In this document: positions 49,666-57,272 of the stretch, in pieces
Position numbering within the stretch: the first letter of the stretch is position 1
Layout of the letters: each line of letters begins with the position of its first letter
Origin: Winogradskyella algicola
Lineage (GTDB): Bacteria; Bacteroidota; Bacteroidia; Flavobacteriales; Flavobacteriaceae
DNA: 64,000 bases
Reading direction: 5' to 3'
NCBI RefSeq assembly: GCF_005869935.1
Contig: NZ_SZQF01000001.1
Location: 124,001-188,000 of the forward strand
Notes under the pieces: model-generated
What the model was told of the DNA's origin: nothing
Seen by the model: the letters and a program-made list of their open reading frames with translations, nothing else
Database searches by the model: none
Made by a program: the position numbers and the translations under genes

Positions 49666-50796
49666 TTGTCTCTTAATTCTGAAATATTTAAAACTGTTGA
49701 TTCTATTCCAAAATCCTATTGGGACAGTCTCGATTGTACAAATAATATTTATTATTCACCAGAGTTTTTAAAGGCTTTTGAAATAGCAAATACAGATATC
49801 GACTTTAATTATATCTTCATTTTAAAAGAAGGTAAGGCTGTTGCTTTTGCAAATACTCAGATTGTAACTATTGGTATAGAAACTATTACCAAAAATATCG
49901 CTATGTCTCGTAAATTAAGAAACATAGTAAATAATCTATTTTGCAATAACCACATCAAAGTATTGTTTTGTGGTAATGTGTTTTTAAGTGGCGAATATGG
50001 CACATTTTTAAAGGATGGTGAACCAAAGGTAAAAACGTTTAAAGCCATTGCAAAAGCTGTAAAAAAACTCTATCGCTGCAAACGTCTCAGCACCATCTTT
50101 ATTAAAGATTTTGAAGACGAATCTCTCTACATCACAGATCATTTAAAAACTTTTGATTATACATCCATGCATGTGGAGCCTAACATGATTATTTATCTTG
50201 ATTCTGCGTGGAACTCTTTTGAAGATTACACTTCTGTTTTAAAGTCTAAATACAGAGTAAAAGCCAATAGAGCTGACGCAAAAAGTGAGTTATTAGAGGT
50301 TAAAAATTTCAGTAAAGAAGACATAGAATTTTATAAAGACGAATTACAAAGCTTATACCAAAATACCATTGATAATGCAGATTTTAATGCTCAAATACTA
50401 AACCTAAACACCTATACTCAACTAAAAAACACCTACAAAGAATCATTTATTGTTAAAGGTTATTTTCTCGATGGAAAGCTCGTAGGCTTTTTATCTGCAA
50501 TGCAAAATGGTGACCACCTTGATGCGCATTTTATTGGCATAGACTATTCAAAAAATAAAGAATATGCTATCTATCCTAGAATTTTAAATGATTATGTTCG
50601 CTTAGGAATAGAAACTAAATCTTCTCAAATAAACCTTGGCAGAACAGCTTCTGAAATTAAGAGTACACTTGGCGCACAACCGAAAACCTTAACCTGTTAT
50701 TGCAGGCATAAGTACGCATTGCCAAATAAAGTTCTTAGGCCTTTTATAAAGAATGTTCAGATAAAAACATTTAAGCAGCATCAACCGTTTAAGTAA
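49666..50796 (+). CDS. FemAB/GNAT-like acyltransferase-family protein, TTG start
   Basis: A 376-residue protein with a tandem GNAT-like fold as in FemA/FemB and related GNAT domain proteins. Recognisable parts are SIPKSYWDSLDCTNNIYYSPEFLKAFE, SVLKSKYRVKANRADAKSE and GYFLDGKLVGFLSAMQNGDHLDAHFIGIDYS, then INLGRTASEIKSTLGAQP. No ATG is available between the upstream stop and residue 79, so the TTG at 49666 is the only start that keeps the conserved N-terminus; it follows the transporter stop by one base, implying translational coupling. The acceptor is unknown. Confidence 0.8.
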   Translation: MSLNSEIFKTVDSIPKSYWDSLDCTNNIYYSPEFLKAFEIANTDIDFNYIFILKEGKAVAFANTQIVTIGIETITKNIAMSRKLRNIVNNLFCNNHIKVLFCGNVFLSGEYGTFLKDGEPKVKTFKAIAKAVKKLYRCKRLSTIFIKDFEDESLYITDHLKTFDYTSMHVEPNMIIYLDSAWNSFEDYTSVLKSKYRVKANRADAKSELLEVKNFSKEDIEFYKDELQSLYQNTIDNADFNAQILNLNTYTQLKNTYKESFIVKGYFLDGKLVGFLSAMQNGDHLDAHFIGIDYSKNKEYAIYPRILNDYVRLGIETKSSQINLGRTASEIKSTLGAQPKTLTCYCRHKYALPNKVLRPFIKNVQIKTFKQHQPFK

Positions 50797-50816
50797 ATTC
50801 CTGCGAAAGCAGGAAT
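50797..50816. repeat. Short palindromic repeat (ATTCCTGC-GAAA-GCAGGAAT)
   Basis: A perfect 8-bp stem with a GAAA tetraloop directly after the stop at 50796. This exact kind of palindrome is dispersed through many flavobacterial genomes; it may also work as a terminator for the transporter/FemAB unit. Confidence 0.65.
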
Positions 50817-50870
50817 CTCTTGGTCTTTATTTGCCAACCCTTTGAACTTATGTAAAAGAGTTTCTTGAGT

Positions 50871-51350
50871 TTAAATCTCTAGTGGTTTCGGTCTTACACC
50901 ATGTTTCCTAGTATCTTCTTTGGTAAGCACTTTATAGTTTTCAGACTTAGGAAATGTATGTGCCATCTTTAATAATTCGTCAGGCAAAGCAGTCAGTTTT
51001 CTAGCTTTTAGGTCTATCCAAGCTCCTTGCATTTCACAATAAGCCAAATGCTCTCCTTTATGGTTATAAAAATTATGTTCAAACATAAAAAGCATACCAT
51101 CCTCACTCAAACCAGACACTTCAATAGTAACTGTAATTGGCGTACCAATAAAAGACTCTTTAAAATAGTACATATGCTCATAGAATACTACAGGTCCAAT
51201 ATTGTGCTTCATAATTTCTGGCATAGAAAAGCCTTGTTCACTAAAAAAAGACATCCTAGCATGACTCATAAAATTGGTGTAAGCAGAGTTAGCCAAATGG
51301 CCATTAGCATCAACATCGCTCCAACGAATTTCAAACTGTTTTTTATACAT
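50871..51350 (-). CDS. Acyl-CoA thioesterase (4HBT, YbgC/FadM-like)
   Basis: A 159-residue hotdog-fold thioesterase. The YbgC signature is EIRWSDVDANGHLANSAYTNFMSHAR, with Asp of the WSDVD-N-G-H motif as the catalytic residue, and ITVTIEVSGLSEDGMLFMFEHNFYN forms the hotdog beta-sheet. Length (130-160) is normal. It hydrolyses acyl-CoA or acyl-ACP thioesters; chain preference cannot be predicted. It is read in the opposite direction to the yicC-gmk-nadD group, from its own promoter region between 51350 and 51481. Confidence 0.9.
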   Translation of the reverse strand: MYKKQFEIRWSDVDANGHLANSAYTNFMSHARMSFFSEQGFSMPEIMKHNIGPVVFYEHMYYFKESFIGTPITVTIEVSGLSEDGMLFMFEHNFYNHKGEHLAYCEMQGAWIDLKARKLTALPDELLKMAHTFPKSENYKVLTKEDTRKHGVRPKPLEI

Positions 51351-51450
51351 GGTAAATCTTTGGTTTCGTTAAACAAAGTTAACAAACCTTATTATGCACG
51401 CATAAGGGTTTCTAAAAAATTTAAAATAACTTCAAAACGGTTGATTTTTG

Positions 51451-51458
51451 TACCTTTG
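51451..51458 (+). promoter_or_regulatory. -7 element of the yicC promoter
   Basis: TACCTTTG matches TAnnTTTG, 24 bp before the yicC ATG. Confidence 0.6.
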
Positions 51459-51481
51459 CCAAACTTTAATCATATCTTTTA

Positions 51482-52339
51482 ATGATACAATCCATGACTG
51501 GTTATGGGAAATCAGTTTTACAACTCCCTACCAAAAAAATATCTATAGAACTAAAATCACTAAACAGTAAGAATTTAGATGTTAATGCACGCATGCCATC
51601 CATGTATCGTGCTAAAGAATTAGACATAAGAAAACTTCTGGCCAAACATTTAGTTAGAGGAAAAGTAGATTTTTCGCTTTATGTTGAAATTACTGGTGAA
51701 GACACCAGCTCTAAAATCAATAAAACAGTAGTAAAAGAATATATTAAACAACTTAAGGATGTGGTTGATGGTGATGATACAGAACTATTAAAAATGGCTG
51801 TTCGTTTACCAGATGCAGTGACGACAGAGCGCGACGATATTGACGAAGACGAATGGTTAAAAATAGCAGATAGTATTAATGAAGCCATCTCTAAAATTGT
51901 AAACTACAGAGAAGACGAAGGTGCTATTTTAAAACAAGATTTTACCGATAGAATTGCTACGCTTAGAGAATTGCTAGAGCAAGTCATTGCAATGGATCCA
52001 GAACGTATAGAAGGCGTAAGAACGCGACTAGAAAAAGGCATTGCAGATATTAAGGAAAAAGTCGATGAAAATCGTTTTGAACAAGAGCTTGTTTACTATA
52101 TAGAAAAGTTTGACATCACAGAAGAAAAAGTAAGGTTAGACAACCATTTAGATTACTTCATTAAAGCTTTGAATTCTGACGATTCTAACGGAAAAAAACT
52201 TGGTTTTATCTCTCAAGAAATTGGTAGAGAAATCAATACTATTGGTTCAAAATCTAATTATGCACCTATGCAAAAGCTCGTGGTGCAAATGAAAGATGAG
52301 CTTGAAAAAATAAAGGAACAATTATTGAATGTGCTTTAA
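51482..52339 (+). CDS. YicC family endoribonuclease
   Basis: A 285-residue YicC/YloC-type protein: the N-terminus MIQSMTGYGKSVLQLPTKKISIELKSLNSK in pieces and the DUF1732 C-terminus (FEQELVYYIEKFDITEEKVRLDNHLDYF, LGFISQEIGREINTIGSKSN) are diagnostic. E. coli YicC is reported as an endoribonuclease that targets small RNAs; the family often neighbours gmk, as here. The catalytic Glu/His residues near the C-terminus (Q-E-x-x-R-E, EKFDI) appear present. It lies 16 bp before gmk, suggesting a yicC-gmk-nadD transcription unit. Confidence 0.93.
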   Translation: MIQSMTGYGKSVLQLPTKKISIELKSLNSKNLDVNARMPSMYRAKELDIRKLLAKHLVRGKVDFSLYVEITGEDTSSKINKTVVKEYIKQLKDVVDGDDTELLKMAVRLPDAVTTERDDIDEDEWLKIADSINEAISKIVNYREDEGAILKQDFTDRIATLRELLEQVIAMDPERIEGVRTRLEKGIADIKEKVDENRFEQELVYYIEKFDITEEKVRLDNHLDYFIKALNSDDSNGKKLGFISQEIGREINTIGSKSNYAPMQKLVVQMKDELEKIKEQLLNVL

Positions 52340-52354
52340 TTAAAAACAAATTAC

Positions 52355-52945
52355 GTGTCTAAAGAAGAATTAAAAAAACAAGGCAAGCTTATTGTATTTT
52401 CAGCACCTTCAGGTTCTGGTAAAACCACAATTGTTCGTCATTTATTAAAACAACCAGAATTAAATTTAGAGTTTTCAATATCTGCAACATCTCGTGATGC
52501 TCGTGGCAACGAAGTGCATGGTAAGGATTATTACTATTTATCATTAAAAGAATTTAAAAACAAAATTAAAAACGATGAGTTTTTAGAATGGGAAGAAGTT
52601 TACAGAGATAATTTTTATGGTACATTAAAAGCTGAAGTTGAGCGTATTTGGGCAAAAGGAAAGCATGTTATTTTTGATATTGATGTCTCAGGTGGTTTAC
52701 GTATAAAACGTAAATTCCCAGAACAAACTTTAGCCATTTTTGTAAAGCCACCAGATTTAAATGAATTGGTAAGACGTTTAAAAGATCGTGGAGAAGAAAG
52801 CCCTGAGAAAATAAGTATGCGTGTTGCAAAAGCACCTGCAGAGTTAGCAACAGCTCCACTTTTTGATGAGATTGTTGTGAACTCTAATTTAGACGAAGCT
52901 CTAGAAAATGCTTATAAATTAGTATCAGAGTTTATTAAAAAATAA
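52355..52945 (+). CDS. gmk: Guanylate kinase, GTG start
   Basis: A 196-residue guanylate kinase (GMP + ATP to GDP + ADP). The P-loop is SAPSGSGKTTIVRHLL, the GMP-binding region carries ATSRDARGNEVHGKDYYYLS and the Tyr/Ser-rich contacts, and FDIDVSGGLRIKRKF and VRRLKDRGEESPEKISMR follow. The frame starts with GTG at 52355 (SKEELKKQGKL), 15 bp from the yicC stop; the next in-frame ATG would be far inside. Length is normal (~190-205). Confidence 0.96.
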   Translation: MSKEELKKQGKLIVFSAPSGSGKTTIVRHLLKQPELNLEFSISATSRDARGNEVHGKDYYYLSLKEFKNKIKNDEFLEWEEVYRDNFYGTLKAEVERIWAKGKHVIFDIDVSGGLRIKRKFPEQTLAIFVKPPDLNELVRRLKDRGEESPEKISMRVAKAPAELATAPLFDEIVVNSNLDEALENAYKLVSEFIKK

Positions 52946-52956
52946 ATAGCCATCTG

Positions 52957-53047
52957 GTCATCCTGAACAGCTACACTGAGCACAGTAGAAGTGTTATTTC
53001 AGGGTCTTAATTTGTTAAAATAGATGCTGAAAAAAGTTCAGCATGAC
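52957..53047. repeat. MITE-like dispersed repeat between gmk and nadD
   Basis: A 91-bp element with terminal inverted repeats GTCATCCTGAAC / GTTCAGCATGAC (11 of 12 matching) and an internal hairpin ATGCTGAA / TTCAGCAT. It also contains CACTGAGCACAGTAGAAGTG, almost the same as the repeat word in the tRNA-like gene at 63030-63123. This type of element is common in flavobacterial intergenic DNA. It separates gmk and nadD and might attenuate transcription. Confidence 0.7.
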
Positions 53048-53055
53048 AAAATATT

Positions 53056-53634
53056 ATGAAAATAGGTCTTTACTTCGGCACATTTAACCCAATACACATT
53101 GGTCATTTAACGATTGCAAACCATTTGGCAGAGCATAGTGATTTAGACCAAATATGGTTTGTAGTAACTCCTCAAAGTCCGTTTAAGAAAAAAAGTAGCT
53201 TGCTAGACAATCGACAACGCTACGAAATGGTTTACAGAGCAACTGAAAGCTATTTAAAATTAAAACCTAGCGATATAGAATTTGGATTAAAACAACCCAA
53301 CTATACCATTGACACACTCATATATCTTGAAGAGAAATTTCCTGATTATGAATTTGCCTTAATCATGGGAGAAGACAACTTAAAGAGCTTTCATAAATGG
53401 AAAAATTATGAGTTAATACTAGAGAATTACAGCGTTTATGTATATCCTCGTATCTCTGAAGGCAAAACAGATACTCAGTTTAAAGATCACCCGAAAATTC
53501 ATCATGTAGATGCTCCTATTATGGAGTTATCATCTACATTTATAAGACATTCTATTAAAGAAGGTAAAAACGTTCGTCCTATGTTACCGCAATCAGTTTG
53601 GGAATACATTGACGAAATGAATTTTTATAAGTAA
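53056..53634 (+). CDS. nadD: Nicotinate-nucleotide adenylyltransferase
   Basis: A 192-residue NadD, making deamido-NAD from nicotinate mononucleotide and ATP. The nucleotidyltransferase signature is GTFNPIHIGHLTIANHLAE (HxGH); FVVTPQSPFKKKSSLLDNRQRYEM, the GEDNLKSFHKWKNYE loop and the C-terminal SSTFIRHSIKEGKNVRPMLP (ISSTxIR motif) complete the family pattern. Length is in the normal range. It follows the dispersed repeat by 8 bp. Confidence 0.96.
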   Translation: MKIGLYFGTFNPIHIGHLTIANHLAEHSDLDQIWFVVTPQSPFKKKSSLLDNRQRYEMVYRATESYLKLKPSDIEFGLKQPNYTIDTLIYLEEKFPDYEFALIMGEDNLKSFHKWKNYELILENYSVYVYPRISEGKTDTQFKDHPKIHHVDAPIMELSSTFIRHSIKEGKNVRPMLPQSVWEYIDEMNFYK

Positions 53635-53654
53635 AATTCCGTATTTCTCAGGAA

Positions 53655-54014
53655 CTAGAAATGATAAAAAGCATTTTCTAAATGCTCAATCTTGTAGGCT
53701 TTATTTTCTTTAACAATGGCAATAATATCGAACCTAACCTCAACATCTAGGTCATTTTCGGTCACATATTCGTCAACTGTTTTTACGAGGTTTTTTATTT
53801 GTTTTGGCTTTACAAAATCTTGAGGATTACCAAACTCTAGAGAGCTTCTGGTTTTTACTTCAACTATTGCCAAAATATCATCTTTTTGAGCAATAATATC
53901 TACTTCGGCTTTATCAAAACGGTAATTTCGCTCTACAATATTGTAGCTATTCTCAATTAGAAAGTCTACTGCTAATTGTTCGCCTTTTTTACCAAGTTCG
54001 TTGTGTTGTGCCAA
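53655..54014 (-). CDS. YraN/UPF0102 family nuclease-like protein
   Basis: A 119-residue UPF0102 protein: the restriction-endonuclease-like fold has GKKGEQLAVDFLIENSYNIVERNYRFDKAEVDIIAQKDDILAIVEVKTRSS in pieces, with the D/E-x-K metal motif DIIAQ...VEVKTR. Some homologues bind or process DNA, but the role is not settled. It is convergent with nadD (20 bp apart) and 25 bp from the LD-carboxypeptidase gene upstream on the same strand. A TAG-rich spacer lies between it and that gene. Confidence 0.92.
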   Translation of the reverse strand: MAQHNELGKKGEQLAVDFLIENSYNIVERNYRFDKAEVDIIAQKDDILAIVEVKTRSSLEFGNPQDFVKPKQIKNLVKTVDEYVTENDLDVEVRFDIIAIVKENKAYKIEHLENAFYHF

Positions 54015-54039
54015 AACAGTAGTAGTTAGTAATTAGTTT

Positions 54040-55068
54040 TTAGTTACTTTGAAATTTGATGCTAGATTTTTCCTTCCCAACCTTCAACTCCACTACTCTA
54101 CCCAACACTAATGCTCTATTATCTTTCTCATGTCCGGCTGGCATATTAAAAGCTATTGGAAAATCGTAATCTTCTAAAGCATCTAAAATCAATTGTTCTA
54201 CGGAAGTTCCCCAAAGCGTGGTGTTTTTTCTCAACTTAGACATATCGCCAACAACCAACCCTTTAAGGTTTTCAAAATAACCTGCACGCTTCATACTTTG
54301 TAGCATACGATCTATATGATATTTGTACTCACCTATTTCTTCAATAAAAAGAATTTTTCCAGAGGTATCTAAACTTGTATCAGAACCTAACATAGTGTGC
54401 AACATAGTTAAATTGCCACCAACTAATTGCCCATTTGCTTTACCTTCTCTATTATACTTAGAACCATTTAAAACATAATTTTCAGGCTTACCGAACAGAG
54501 CTGCTTTAAAGGTATCTACAGATGTTTGTACTTTAGTAATATCTTGAGTTAGACTCACACACATTAACGCATGTAGGGACTCAAACCCTTCGTTATGCAA
54601 CTGATTATGTAATGCTGTAATATCACTGTAACCGATAATCCACTTAGGATTCTCTTTTAGTTTTGTGTAGTCTAACTTATCTAAAATCCGCACTGTACCA
54701 TAACCACCTCTTGCACACCAAATAGCACTAATTGTTGGGTCGTCCATAGCTTTTTGCAAATCTTCGCAACGTTCTGCATCAGTACCTGCAAAATGATCTG
54801 CCTTACTAAACACATGTTCACCAACAGTAGCGTACAAACCCCAACTTTTTAGTAAATCGACAGCCAGTTGTACTTCTCGTTCTCTGTTTTTTAGTATTCC
54901 CGAAGGTGCTACAATAGCAACTGTATCTCCTTCTTTTAGGTATGGAGGCCTAATTAATTCTGATGTCATTTTCAAAGTTTCCTCTTGTTTATTTTGACCA
55001 TGTAAAACCAAACACAAAACTAGTGTAGCTGATAACAATATATGCAAAAAGCGTTGTCTAAATATCAT
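54040..55068 (-). CDS. ldcA: S66 family LD-carboxypeptidase
   Basis: A 342-residue S66 peptidase that trims the D-Ala from the tetrapeptide of recycled peptidoglycan. Conserved parts are YLKEGDTVAIVAPSG, WCARGGYGTVRILDKLD, the nucleophile Ser in WIIGYSDITALHNQL, GGNLTMLHTMLGSD, FIEEIGEYKYHIDRML and the His of PAGHEKDN. The N-terminus begins with a hydrophobic stretch (LHILLSATLVLCLVLHG) that may export or anchor the enzyme, unlike cytoplasmic E. coli LdcA. Length matches the family (~300-345). Confidence 0.9.
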   Translation of the reverse strand: MIFRQRFLHILLSATLVLCLVLHGQNKQEETLKMTSELIRPPYLKEGDTVAIVAPSGILKNREREVQLAVDLLKSWGLYATVGEHVFSKADHFAGTDAERCEDLQKAMDDPTISAIWCARGGYGTVRILDKLDYTKLKENPKWIIGYSDITALHNQLHNEGFESLHALMCVSLTQDITKVQTSVDTFKAALFGKPENYVLNGSKYNREGKANGQLVGGNLTMLHTMLGSDTSLDTSGKILFIEEIGEYKYHIDRMLQSMKRAGYFENLKGLVVGDMSKLRKNTTLWGTSVEQLILDALEDYDFPIAFNMPAGHEKDNRALVLGRVVELKVGKEKSSIKFQSN

Positions 55069-55122
55069 ATTTTGGGCTTTATGTAAATGTACATTTTTTT
55101 TCTAAATAGCCTTTATATTCCG

Positions 55123-55130
55123 TACTTTTG
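55123..55130 (+). promoter_or_regulatory. -7 element of the metG promoter
   Basis: TACTTTTG matches TAnnTTTG, 24 bp before the ATG at 55154; it overlaps an alternative GTG start at 55130, which argues against that start. Confidence 0.6.
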
Positions 55131-55153
55131 TGGCTTCAAAATTTTCTAAAAAC

Positions 55154-57220
55154 ATGTCAAAGAGATATACCATTACAGCTGCTTTACCTTACACTAATGG
55201 TCCAATTCATATTGGTCATTTAGCCGGTGTTTATGTACCCGCAGATATTTATTCGAGATATTTAAGATTAACAGGTAATGACGTTGCTTTTATTTGCGGT
55301 AGTGATGAGCATGGTGTTCCTATTACCATTAAAGCAAAAAAAGAAGGTGTAACACCACAAGATATTGTAGATAAGTATCATGCTATCATCAAAACTTCAT
55401 TTGAAGATTTTGGTATTTCTTTTGACAACTATTCGCGTACATCAGCGAAAATTCACCACGATACAGCTTCAGAATTCTTTAAAACGCTTTATGACAAAAA
55501 TGAGTTTGTTGAAGAAGTGTCTGAACAATTATACGATGCTGAAGCTAATCAGTTTTTGGCAGACCGTTTTGTTATTGGTACGTGCCCAAAATGTGGTTAT
55601 GAAGAAGCCTATGGCGACCAATGTGAAAACTGTGGAACCAGCCATAACGCAACGGATTTAATTAATCCAAAGTCTGCAATTACAGGTAACACACCAACAT
55701 TAAAAGAAACGAAACACTGGTTTTTACCTTTAAACAAGCACGAGGAATTTTTGCGTAAGTGGATTTTAAAAGGTCATAAAAAAGACTGGAAACCTAACGT
55801 TTACGGCCAAGTAAAATCTTGGATAGACGATGGACTTCGTCCTAGAGCCGTAACCAGAGATTTAGATTGGGGAATTCCTGTACCTGTAGAAGGCGGAGAA
55901 GGGAAAGTGCTTTATGTTTGGTTCGATGCACCAATTGGTTACATCTCAGCTACAAAAGAATGGGCAGAACGTGTAGGTAGAAAATGGGAAGATTACTGGA
56001 AAGACGAAGACACCAAATTAGTACACTTTATTGGTAAAGATAATATTGTGTTTCACTGTATCATATTTCCTTCAATGCTAAAGGCTGAAGGCTCATACAT
56101 TCTACCTGAAAACGTGCCTGCTAACGAGTTTTTAAATTTGGAAGGCAACAAGCTTTCAACTTCAAAAAACTGGGCAGTTTGGTTACCAGAGTATTTAGAA
56201 GATTTTCCAAATCAACAAGATGTGTTGCGCTATGCTTTAACAGCAAATGCACCAGAAACTAAGGACAATGATTTTACATGGAAAGATTTCCAAGCCAGAA
56301 ACAATAATGAGTTGGTGGCTATTTTTGGTAATTTCATTAATCGTGTTGCTGTACTAACCAACAAATATTATAACGGAGAAATTCCGCAACCAGCAGGATT
56401 TAAAGCGATAGATGAAGAAACCTTGGCAGCAGTAAAAGCGTATCCTGCAGTGATTTCAAGTTCTATTGAGCGTTACCGTTTTAGAGAAGGTAGCCAAGAA
56501 TTAATGAATTTAGCACGTCTCGGAAACAAGTATCTAGCAGACGAAGAGCCTTGGAAAACTATAAAAACAGACGAAGAACGTACTAAAACCGTAATGTTTG
56601 TGGCTTTACAAATTGCTTCGGCTTTAGCTGTGTTAAGTGAGCCGTTTTTACCATTTACGTCTGATAAATTGAAATCAATTTTAAACCATTCTGAACTTGA
56701 TTCTGAATTGACTTGGGAAGACATTTCAACAAAAGATGTTTTACTTCCTGCAGGTCACAGCATTCAATCCGGAAAACCAGAATTATTATTTTCAAAGATT
56801 GAAGATGATACCATTCAGAAGCAATTAGATAAGCTTGAAGCTAGTAAAAAAGCCAACGAAGCAGCTAACAAAAAAGTAGAGCCTCAAAAAGAGGAAATCA
56901 CTTTTGATGATTTTACAAAATTAGACCTTCGTGTGGGCACCATTTTAGAGGCTGAAAAAATGCCAAAAACTAAAAAATTACTGGTATTAAAAGTTGATAC
57001 AGGTATCGACACACGTACTATTGTTTCTGGTATTGCAGAAAGCTTTAAACCAGAAGACGTCATCGGCAAGCGTGTTACTGTTTTAGTAAACTTAGCACCA
57101 AGAAAACTAAGAGGTGTAGAAAGTCAAGGTATGATTTTAATGACCGAAGATGAAAATGGTAACTTAGTGTTTGTAAATCCTAATATTGAGGGTGTTGCTA
57201 ACGGGCTGAAGATTAGTTAA
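55154..57220 (+). CDS. metG: Methionyl-tRNA synthetase
   Basis: A 688-residue MetRS starting [25 protein letters not shown] (HIGH motif). Four-Cys zinc knuckles ([18 protein letters not shown]), the [17 protein letters not shown] and [16 protein letters not shown] regions and the KMSKS-equivalent NKLSTSKNW follow. The C-terminal ~110 residues ([32 protein letters not shown] in pieces) form the EMAP/Trbp111-type tRNA-binding dimerisation domain. The whole structure is the long bacterial form (~680-700). The start at 55154 was chosen for the promoter reason given in the preceding entry. The tRNA-Met(CAT) gene of the array at 63.6 kb could in principle be charged by it, if functional. Confidence 0.97.
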   Translation: MSKRYTITAALPYTNGPIHIGHLAGVYVPADIYSRYLRLTGNDVAFICGSDEHGVPITIKAKKEGVTPQDIVDKYHAIIKTSFEDFGISFDNYSRTSAKIHHDTASEFFKTLYDKNEFVEEVSEQLYDAEANQFLADRFVIGTCPKCGYEEAYGDQCENCGTSHNATDLINPKSAITGNTPTLKETKHWFLPLNKHEEFLRKWILKGHKKDWKPNVYGQVKSWIDDGLRPRAVTRDLDWGIPVPVEGGEGKVLYVWFDAPIGYISATKEWAERVGRKWEDYWKDEDTKLVHFIGKDNIVFHCIIFPSMLKAEGSYILPENVPANEFLNLEGNKLSTSKNWAVWLPEYLEDFPNQQDVLRYALTANAPETKDNDFTWKDFQARNNNELVAIFGNFINRVAVLTNKYYNGEIPQPAGFKAIDEETLAAVKAYPAVISSSIERYRFREGSQELMNLARLGNKYLADEEPWKTIKTDEERTKTVMFVALQIASALAVLSEPFLPFTSDKLKSILNHSELDSELTWEDISTKDVLLPAGHSIQSGKPELLFSKIEDDTIQKQLDKLEASKKANEAANKKVEPQKEEITFDDFTKLDLRVGTILEAEKMPKTKKLLVLKVDTGIDTRTIVSGIAESFKPEDVIGKRVTVLVNLAPRKLRGVESQGMILMTEDENGNLVFVNPNIEGVANGLKIS

Positions 57221-57272
57221 AGTGTTTCGATATTAGCTTGATTTTTAATAACTTCATTAAAAATTGGCTATT

